Origin: Micromonospora endophytica
GTDB taxonomy: Bacteria > Actinomycetota > Actinomycetes > Mycobacteriales > Micromonosporaceae
Direction of reading: 5' to 3'
NCBI RefSeq assembly: GCF_003236305.1
Contig: NZ_POTX01000006.1
Coordinates: 1 to 61,937 of the forward strand
Length of the DNA: 61,937 nt
The notes below the pieces were generated by a model that worked only from the letters and a program-made list of their open reading frames with translations, made no database searches and was not told the origin of the DNA. Shown here one piece after another: positions 56,012-61,937 of the stretch (position 1 is its first letter; every line of letters starts with the position of its first letter). Made by a program: the position numbers and the translations under genes.

Positions 56012-57763
56012 TTAGTGGCGCCAGGCGGCGTGGAGTTGGGCGTAGCGGCCGTTGGCGGCGATCAGCTCGGCGGGGGTGCCGAGCTCGACGATGCGGCCGT
56101 CGGACATCACCGCGATCCGGTCGCAGGTGTGCGCCTGACTGAGCCGGTGCGCGACCACGACGGCCGTACGGCCCTGGATCAGCGCGGTGCTTGCCTGTTC
56201 GAGCTGCCGGGCACCCGCGCTGCCGGCCTCGGCACTTGCCTCGTCGAGGACGACGATCGGCGGGTCGAGCAGGGCGATCCGGGCCAGCGCCAACTGTTGT
56301 GCCTGACCGGCGGTGAGCGGATGCTCGCCGTCACCGACCCGGGTGGCCAGCCCGTCGGGCAGCGCGGCGACCCAGTCGGCGGCGCCGACCAGCTTCAACG
56401 CGGCGTGCAGGTCCTCGTCTGACGCCTCGGGCGCGGCCAACCTCAGGTCGTCGGCGAGGGGCCCGGCGAAGACATGGACCTCCTGGGTGACGACACCCAC
56501 GGTACGGCGCAGCTCGGCCGGATCCAGGTCGTCGATCGGGCGGCCACCCACCCGTACCTCACCGTCGGTGGCGGGGAAGACGCCACCGAGGATGGCCGCG
56601 AGGGTCGTTTTGCCGGCCCCGCTCGCACCGACTATCGCCAACGACTCGCCTTCGGCGATCTCGATCGAGACGTCCCGCACCACCGGCGGGCCACCGGGAT
56701 AGTGGTGCCCGACCGAGGTGGCGGTGATGCCCGTCGGCCGCCACGAGGACTCCGGGTCCGCCGGCCGGGCCACGGGCACGTCGAGCCCGGTGATACCGAC
56801 CAGCCGGGCGAGCGCCGCGCCGGCCGACTGGATGTCGTTGAACGAGATCAGCAGCATGCCGAGTGGCCCGAAGAGGCGGTGGAAGAGCAGCGCGGCGGCG
56901 GTGACGTCGCCGATGCTGCTGTCGCCCGCGCGGACCAGCAGGAAGCCGGTGAGCAGCACGGCGGTGAGTCCGAGCGCCTCCGCGTAGTTCATCGTGTTCG
57001 CGAACCACAGGAAGCCCCGGACGGCACGCAGCCGGGCGACGACGGCACCGCGCGACGCCTCGTCGACCCGGCGACTCTGGCGCTCCTGCATGCCGTACGC
57101 GTGCACCGTCCGGGCACCGGTGAAGGTGGTCAACACGCGTTGCGTGCGGACCGCGGCAGCCTGCCGCTCGTCGGCGTAGAGCCGCTTGGCCCGGGGCACG
57201 AACCGGCGCAGGCTCAGCACGTACACCGGGAATACGACAAGGAACGCGGCGGCGATGCGCCAGTCGAGCGTCGCGAAACCGGCGAAGGTGATGACGACTG
57301 TGACAAGCGCGGTGAAGATGCCGGCCGCCAGCCGTACCGAGTCGGTCACCCGTTCGACGTCCTCGGTGACCCGGGAGGTGACGTCACCCGCCCCGACGCT
57401 CTCCAGCCGGGTCGCGTCCATCCGCAACGCCCGGTCCAGCACCTGCTCGCGCAGGTCCGCGCAGGCCCGCATGCCCCACTCGGTGACCAGCCAGTTGGCG
57501 GCGCCGGTGAGCACCGCGGCGGCCAGGGCCGCGCCCAGGATCCAGGCCGAGGTCAGCAGCAGCGAGCTGACGGTGTCACCGGCCACCACCAGGTCGACCA
57601 GCCGGCCGAGCAGGATCGGCACGGCGACCGCCGCCACGCTCGCCGCGGTCGCCGCCAGGATCGACGCCCAGGCCAGCACCGGGTAGCGCCGCAGAGCGCC
57701 CCAGAAGGCGGTGAGCGTCACCCGACCGGTCGCGACCGGCAGCATCGTCGTGGTCGCTGTCAC
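56012..57763 (-). CDS. ABC transporter, fused membrane/ATPase half (active Walker site)
   Basis: A 583-residue half-transporter with an exporter-type (type IV) membrane domain (to about 330) and an ATPase domain. Walker A GASGAGKTT with Lys385, Walker B VVLDEASAE and the H-loop His in VVAHRLSQ are intact. The signature is LTAGQ instead of LSGGQ. Its GTG start overlaps the stop of the partner (GTGA), so the two halves are made together as a heterodimer. IrtAB/YbtPQ-type siderophore importers have this architecture, as do drug exporters, so direction is not settled. Confidence 0.85.
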   Translation of the reverse strand: MTATTTMLPVATGRVTLTAFWGALRRYPVLAWASILAATAASVAAVAVPILLGRLVDLVVAGDTVSSLLLTSAWILGAALAAAVLTGAANWLVTEWGMRACADLREQVLDRALRMDATRLESVGAGDVTSRVTEDVERVTDSVRLAAGIFTALVTVVITFAGFATLDWRIAAAFLVVFPVYVLSLRRFVPRAKRLYADERQAAAVRTQRVLTTFTGARTVHAYGMQERQSRRVDEASRGAVVARLRAVRGFLWFANTMNYAEALGLTAVLLTGFLLVRAGDSSIGDVTAAALLFHRLFGPLGMLLISFNDIQSAGAALARLVGITGLDVPVARPADPESSWRPTGITATSVGHHYPGGPPVVRDVSIEIAEGESLAIVGASGAGKTTLAAILGGVFPATDGEVRVGGRPIDDLDPAELRRTVGVVTQEVHVFAGPLADDLRLAAPEASDEDLHAALKLVGAADWVAALPDGLATRVGDGEHPLTAGQAQQLALARIALLDPPIVVLDEASAEAGSAGARQLEQASTALIQGRTAVVVAHRLSQAHTCDRIAVMSDGRIVELGTPAELIAANGRYAQLHAAWRH

Positions 57764-59436
57764 CGCGACACCACCTCCAGGTACGAGGAGTCCGCGAGTA
57801 GCTCGCGATGACTGCCGACGGCCGCCACCTGGCCGTGGCGGAGAAAGACGACGCGGTCGCACCTGTCGAGCAGCGGTGCGCTGGTGGTGACCAGCACGGT
57901 GGAACGGCCCTCGTCGGCGCGGTAGGCGCTGATCCCGTCGGCGATGGTGTGCTCGGTGACGGCGTCGACGGCCGTGGTGGGGTCGCGGAAGACGGTGACC
58001 GGCCGGTCGGCCAGGAGCGCGCGGGCGAGGGCGAGCCGTTGTCGCTGACCACCGGAGAGGTTGAGCCCATGGTCGACAAGCTCGCGCTCCCACCCGGCGT
58101 CGTCGGTGAGCAGGTCGTCGACGGAGGCGGCGGTCAGCCCGGCCCGCAGCGTGGCGTCGTCCCGGTCGTCGCCGGTCTGCAACACCTCGCGCAGGGTCGC
58201 CCCGAACAGGTCGACTCCGTGCGGCTCGACAAGCACGGTCCGGCGCAGCGAGGCGAGATCGAGTTCGCGGATCGGCGTACCGGCGAGGGTCACCTCGCCC
58301 CGGTCGGGCGAGCGCGCGCCGGTGAGCAGGTCGGTGATGCCGTCGGCGGTGCCGGTCTCGTCGGTGACGACGCCGACCAGCTCGCCTGGTGCCACGGCGA
58401 GGTCGACGCCGTCCAGGCCGGGCGTGTGCACCGAGTCCAGGACCAGCGGGCCCGGCTGGGCCGTCCGGGTCCCGGACGTGCCGTTTTCCTCGGCGGCGAG
58501 CACCTCGGCCACGCGGGCCGCGCTGGCGCGTGCCGTCGCCAGCCGGAAGACGCAGTCGGCGAGGTTGAGCACCGGGTCGGTGATGAACGTGGCCAGCCCG
58601 ACGATCGTGATGAGCTGCCCGACCGTGATCCGTCCCTGGAGGGCGAACCAGCCGGCCAGGGCGGCCACGGCGGTGATCAGCAGCCCGGTGACGAAGGTGG
58701 ACGCGCCGGTGAAGACGGCACCCGCCTTCACCGTGGCCACGCCGGCGCGTAGCGACGTGCGGCTGGCCGTACGGTAGCGGCGGGCGGCCTCGTCGACCCC
58801 ACCGACGCCGCGTAGCGGTCGTAGCCCGCTCAACAGGTCGGACGCGGTGGCGGCGGCCCGCCCGACGGCCTGCTGCTGGGCGGCGGTGCGGCGGCCCACG
58901 ACCGGTCCGAGCGCGTGCAGCCCGAGCACCAGGACCGGTACGCCCAGCACCAGCCCGAGACCCAGGGACCAGTCGATCCGCAGCAGCACGATCGCCGACA
59001 CGGTCAGTCCGAGCAGGGCGCTCACGCCCCGGCTGCCCAGTTCGAGCAGTTCGGCGGTGGACTCGGTGTCGGAGGTCGCGATCGACAGCAGTTCACCGCT
59101 CTGGCGTCCGGTGCGGATCCCTCGACCACCGACGACCCGCCGTACCACCTGCATCCGCAGCTGGTGCGACTCCTCCACCACCGCCTTGGACAGGAACCAG
59201 AAGCCCGACCGCCAGCCCATGGTGAGGGCGGTGAACAGCGCGAAGATGCCCAGCACGGACCAGGCCATCGCCGCTGTCGATCCGGTGCCGACGGCTTGGT
59301 CGATGACCAGGCCGATCGCCACCGGGACGAGCGCCTCGCAGACCTGGTGCAGCGACCAGAACCCGGCGCACAGGGCGGTGTCCCGGCGCTGACGCCAGAA
59401 CATCTGGCCGATCAGTCGCCCCGTGGGTTGCCTCAT
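57760..59436 (-). CDS. ABC transporter, fused membrane/ATPase half (degenerate Walker site)
   Basis: A 558-residue half-transporter, first gene of the pair. The ATPase domain is changed at three key places: Walker A reads VTDETGTADGI with no Lys (near residue 355), Walker B reads VFRDPTTAVD where DE is expected (near 480), and the H-loop His is Ser in VTTSAPLL. The signature LSGGQRQR is intact. It therefore supplies the signature for its partner's active site and cannot hydrolyse ATP itself. An iron box sits 22 bases upstream of ATG 59436. Confidence 0.85.
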   Translation of the reverse strand: MRQPTGRLIGQMFWRQRRDTALCAGFWSLHQVCEALVPVAIGLVIDQAVGTGSTAAMAWSVLGIFALFTALTMGWRSGFWFLSKAVVEESHQLRMQVVRRVVGGRGIRTGRQSGELLSIATSDTESTAELLELGSRGVSALLGLTVSAIVLLRIDWSLGLGLVLGVPVLVLGLHALGPVVGRRTAAQQQAVGRAAATASDLLSGLRPLRGVGGVDEAARRYRTASRTSLRAGVATVKAGAVFTGASTFVTGLLITAVAALAGWFALQGRITVGQLITIVGLATFITDPVLNLADCVFRLATARASAARVAEVLAAEENGTSGTRTAQPGPLVLDSVHTPGLDGVDLAVAPGELVGVVTDETGTADGITDLLTGARSPDRGEVTLAGTPIRELDLASLRRTVLVEPHGVDLFGATLREVLQTGDDRDDATLRAGLTAASVDDLLTDDAGWERELVDHGLNLSGGQRQRLALARALLADRPVTVFRDPTTAVDAVTEHTIADGISAYRADEGRSTVLVTTSAPLLDRCDRVVFLRHGQVAAVGSHRELLADSSYLEVVSR

Positions 59437-59458
59437 TCGCCCGCCTCACGCTCGCAAG

Positions 59459-59477
59459 TTAGGGCAGGCTAACCTAT
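59459..59477. promoter_or_regulatory. IdeR/DmdR-type iron box
   Basis: TTAGGGCAGGCTAACCTAT matches the actinobacterial iron-box consensus TTAGGTTAGGCTAACCTAA at 16 of 19 positions, with the right half nearly perfect. It lies 22 bases upstream of the first ABC gene. Iron-loaded IdeR/DmdR would repress here, so the transporter should be made under iron limitation. Confidence 0.72.
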
Positions 59478-59553
59478 AGCCGCCGATCGGTGCCATCCGC
59501 CGTCGGCGTGGCGGGGTGCCGACGGTCGTACCGCATTGATGTCGGACGATTCG

Positions 59554-59582
59554 TTGACTGCCTCCCGGGGGTGTCGTACCTT
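59554..59582 (+). promoter_or_regulatory. Possible housekeeping promoter of the GH12 gene
   Basis: TTGACT (59554-59559) and TACCTT (59577-59582) are 17 bases apart, a fair match to a sigma-70-type promoter, about 95 bases upstream of the cellulase start codon. This is based only on spacing and similarity. Confidence 0.35.
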
Positions 59583-59676
59583 CACAATCACACTCATCAA
59601 TGAGGGCGTGGCGTCGATGTGAGCGCGAACAGTCCCGTTGCTTCGGTCGGCGGTCCCGCAACCGAAGGAGAGACAC

Positions 59677-60843
59677 ATGGCGAAACGTCATCGCCTCGCG
59701 CTACTGGCCGGCACGGCCGCCGTCACCGTGGTCACCGCCGCCGCCGGTGTGGCCGTCGCCCACGCCGCCGCGGTCGGCTGCGCCGTCCGGTACGCCGTCT
59801 CCGCCCAGTGGCAGGGCGGATTCAACGCCGACGTGACAATCACCAACCTGGGCGACCCGGTCTCCTCCTGGCGACTGGCCTGGTCCTACGGTGCCGGGCA
59901 GCGGGTGGCGCAGGGGTGGAACGCCACAGTCACCCAGAGTGGCACCCAGGTCACCGCGACAAACGTGGCGTACAACGGCGCGATCGGCACCAACGGCACC
60001 GCGAGCTTCGGTTTCAGTGGCTCCTGGAGTGGCAGCAACCCGGTGCCCACCTCGTTCACGCTCAACGGGGTGACCTGCACCGGCTCCAGCAACCCCGGCC
60101 CGACCACCACGCCGACGCCGCCGACGCCGACCACCCCGCCGCCGGTCGGTGACTACCCGCCGAGCGGTCGACTCTGCAACGGCAGCGACCTGGTCGACAT
60201 CGGCAAGTACTGGATCCCCAACAACCAGTGGGGCGCCACCGGCGCCACCGGCAGCCAGTGCATCTGGACCAACGGTGGGTCCGGCGACACGATCCGGTGG
60301 GGAACCAGCTACACCTGGAGCGGCAGCGCCGGCACCGTCAAGTCGTACGCCGCGGCGATCCTCGGCTGGCACTGGGGCTGGCGACGGCCGAACACCGGGC
60401 TGCCGGTGCAGGTCTCGGCCAACCGCAGCGTCAACACCAACTGGCAGTTCAGCGTCACCGGCAGCGGCAACATGAACGTCGCGTACGACATGTGGTTCCA
60501 CCCGATGGCCAACCCGACCTCGGAGAACCCCACCGACGAGCTGATGATCTGGCTGTACCGTTCGAACGCCTACCCGGCCGGCAGCCGCCAGGGCACCGTC
60601 ACCATCGCCGGCACCACCTGGGAGGTGTGGCGCGGCTACGTCGGCACCTGGAACGTCTACTCGTACGTGCGGACCAGCAACACCACGAACGCGACGCTCA
60701 ACATCCGTGACTTCACCAACGACGTGGTCTCCCGAGGCTGGATGAGCAGTGCGAAGTATCTGACAAGTGTCCAGGCCGGACCGGAGATCTTCACCGGCAG
60801 CGGCGAGGTGAACACCAGCTCCTACTCGGTCACCATCGGCTGA
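59677..60843 (+). CDS. Secreted endoglucanase, CBM2-GH12
   Basis: A 388-residue secreted cellulase. Signal peptide (MAKRHRLALLAGTAAVTVVTAAAGVAVAHA), then a family 2 cellulose-binding module (about 33-135, CAVRYAVSAQWQGGFNADVTITNLG), a Pro/Thr linker (TTTPTPPTPTTPPP) and a glycoside hydrolase family 12 domain. The nucleophile Glu is in NPTDELMIWLYRS and the acid/base Glu in QAGPEIFTGSGE. It cleaves beta-1,4-glucan. Start ATG 59677 follows GAAGGAG. Followed by a strong terminator. Confidence 0.92.
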   Translation: MAKRHRLALLAGTAAVTVVTAAAGVAVAHAAAVGCAVRYAVSAQWQGGFNADVTITNLGDPVSSWRLAWSYGAGQRVAQGWNATVTQSGTQVTATNVAYNGAIGTNGTASFGFSGSWSGSNPVPTSFTLNGVTCTGSSNPGPTTTPTPPTPTTPPPVGDYPPSGRLCNGSDLVDIGKYWIPNNQWGATGATGSQCIWTNGGSGDTIRWGTSYTWSGSAGTVKSYAAAILGWHWGWRRPNTGLPVQVSANRSVNTNWQFSVTGSGNMNVAYDMWFHPMANPTSENPTDELMIWLYRSNAYPAGSRQGTVTIAGTTWEVWRGYVGTWNVYSYVRTSNTTNATLNIRDFTNDVVSRGWMSSAKYLTSVQAGPEIFTGSGEVNTSSYSVTIG

Positions 60844-60853
60844 CCGGCAGCGG

Positions 60854-60901
60854 GATCCGTGGCAGTGGAAGGAGCCGACACGCCTTCTACTGCCACGGAT
60901 C
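60854..60901. terminator. Bidirectional stem-loop terminator
   Basis: A 19-bp stem (60854-60872 with 60883-60901, one G-U pair, outer arm GATCCGTGGCAGT) with a 10-base loop lies between the convergent cellulase and lectin-glycosidase genes. Confidence 0.85.
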
Positions 60902-60913
60902 GAGGGCCTCGGG

Positions 60914-61936
60914 TCACCGGCCCCACAGCCGCCAGGTCTGGTTGAGCGGGCTGCCCTGGCCCGTCGGGTTGCAGGTCCACTGGTGGATAGGGGCCCGCGC
61001 GGCGGTGGAGATGGTGCTGACGTCCACGCACTTGTTGCTGTGTCGGGCCACCAACTGGTAGTCGTGCGGGTCGTTGCCCGAGTACGTCACCTTGCGGAGC
61101 GTGAACTGCTGGTTCTGCCCACCGTGACAGGCCCACTGGTGCACCGCCGCACCGTCGGCGGTGGAGACCCCGCTGACATCCAGACACTTGCCGGTCTGCT
61201 GGTTGACCACGCTGAAGGTGTTCGCCACCCCGGTCACCGGCTGGAAGTTCCAGAGCTGCTGGTCACCGCCCACACAGTGGAACTGCTGCTGGACGTTGCC
61301 GTCGGCGGTGTCGCGGTCGGTGTTGTCCAGGCACTGCTGGGAGTGCTGGGCCACCGCCACCGACTGGAACCCGCCGTCGGAGGGCGGCAGCAGGGTGAGG
61401 GTGTACGTGTCGGTCTGGTTGATGTACGGCAAGGTGACTGTGGCGTTGTTGCCGTTCACCGCGACCACGCTGTTCGAGACGGTGACCGGGCCCGCCACCG
61501 CGCCGCCACCGTTGTTCGGGATCCGCTGCACGAGCACGCGTACCTGGTTGTTCTGCACGATGCCGCTCGTGGTGTCCAGCCGTTGCAGGTTGACGGTGAG
61601 GTTGCCGGTGGTCCGGCCCCCACCGATCAGCACCTTCGCCGTCCCGGAGGTCTTGGTGGCGAAGGCGTCGTACGAGGGGCTGGGCGTGACCGAGACGATC
61701 TGCCCGGTCTGCGAGGCGTAGAAACGGTAGACCCACCATTCGCCCTTGGGCTGGTGCTGCCCGGCCGAGTTGCGTACCAGCAGGTTGCCCAGGTCGTTGT
61801 GCAGGTTGCCGGCGCTGGCCCAGTTCGCCCGGAGCCCGTCCGCGCCGGCGCGTTCCAGCCGGGAGATGTACCACGCGCCGTCGCCGGGGTTCTGCTCGTC
61901 GGGGGCGGCGTACTCGTTGATCTGGTACGGGCGGGG
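60914..61936 (-). CDS. Ricin-lectin (CBM13) glycosidase, 5' end missing
   Basis: The C-terminal 340 residues of a secreted glycosidase; the gene runs off the right edge, so no start is seen. The visible N-terminal part, PYQINEYAAP...GAWYISRLERAGADGLRANW, looks like the end of a clan GH-A TIM barrel (GH39-like), and the Glu in INEYA may be the nucleophile. A beta-sandwich follows. From about residue 205 to the end there is a ricin B beta-trefoil with the repeats QCLDNTD...QLWNFQP, KCLDVSGVSTADGAAVHQWACHGGQNQQF and KCVDVSTISTAARAPIHQWTC. The lectin would bind polysaccharide such as xylan. Confidence 0.8.
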   Translation of the reverse strand, partial: PRPYQINEYAAPDEQNPGDGAWYISRLERAGADGLRANWASAGNLHNDLGNLLVRNSAGQHQPKGEWWVYRFYASQTGQIVSVTPSPSYDAFATKTSGTAKVLIGGGRTTGNLTVNLQRLDTTSGIVQNNQVRVLVQRIPNNGGGAVAGPVTVSNSVVAVNGNNATVTLPYINQTDTYTLTLLPPSDGGFQSVAVAQHSQQCLDNTDRDTADGNVQQQFHCVGGDQQLWNFQPVTGVANTFSVVNQQTGKCLDVSGVSTADGAAVHQWACHGGQNQQFTLRKVTYSGNDPHDYQLVARHSNKCVDVSTISTAARAPIHQWTCNPTGQGSPLNQTWRLWGR

Positions 61937-61937
61937 G

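Overview
The window looks like a whole draft-assembly contig from a high-G+C actinomycete, most probably Micromonospora or a close relative in the Micromonosporaceae. The reasons are codon use with G/C in nearly every third position, many GTG starts, GTGA/ATGA overlaps, an XRE regulator/DUF397 pair with its usual small neighbours, several secreted polymer hydrolases, and intergenic hairpin repeats that I remember as common in Micromonospora genomes. The first 12 bases are the end of the Nextera transposon mosaic end, so they are sequencing-library residue. The last gene runs off the right edge.

Layout. 0.6-4.1 kb: a double GNAT acetyltransferase, a TetR repressor divergent from a virginiamycin B lyase (vgb) with a shared palindromic operator, and a metallophosphoesterase. 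4.2-9.8 kb: a GntR regulator and an operon with an AtzF-like amidase, two biuret-hydrolase-like cysteine hydrolases, an NCS2/AzgA-type permease and an AtzH/HpxZ-like DUF3225 protein. This is read as uptake and breakdown of a ureide such as biuret, and an 8-bp-arm palindrome sits directly on the first start codon. 9.9-13.4 kb: an AraC regulator, two alpha/beta hydrolases and a metallo-hydrolase. 13.5-19.0 kb: secreted proteins (X-Pro dipeptidyl-peptidase type hydrolase, DUF305, LVIVD-repeat protein with a consensus CRP-type site upstream, and an unknown). 19.3-22.1 kb: small housekeeping genes (Nudix, MmcQ/YjbR, a membrane zincin, an ArsR/SRPBCC pair).

22.4-28.8 kb: a compact seven-gene operon (class II aldolase, NitT/TauT-type ABC transporter, MBL hydrolase, amidohydrolase). 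It is preceded by an unannotated 24-residue leader peptide of the actinobacterial cysteine-attenuator type, followed at once by a perfect hairpin. This suggests a sulfur-controlled uptake and catabolism system of unknown substrate. 28.9-33.2 kb: two small minus-strand genes divergent from the XRE/DUF397 pair, an orphan zinc-type binding lipoprotein, NudC and a secreted unknown. 33.5-41.7 kb: a STAND/TPR regulator, an M36 fungalysin protease, SRPBCC and DinB proteins, and a quinone-oxidoreductase-like gene divergent from a TetR regulator with two identical-type operators.

41.7-59.5 kb: the most interesting region, a nonribosomal peptide locus. It has a free-standing double condensation-domain protein, a C-A-PCP-TE NRPS fused to an MFS exporter (with Cys as the thioesterase nucleophile and an aspartate-like A-domain code), an AMP-dependent ligase, a C-A-PCP NRPS, a free carrier protein, a membrane protein with a histidine-rich tail, and a heterodimeric ABC transporter whose two nucleotide sites are degenerate in a complementary way. 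A near-consensus IdeR/DmdR iron box lies just upstream of the ABC pair, suggesting a siderophore or other iron-controlled product. Two copies of a roughly 67-bp two-hairpin element bracket the biosynthetic core. 59.7-61.9 kb: a CBM2-GH12 cellulase and the 3' part of a ricin-lectin glycosidase, separated by a strong terminator hairpin. No rRNA, tRNA, insertion sequence or CRISPR was seen.
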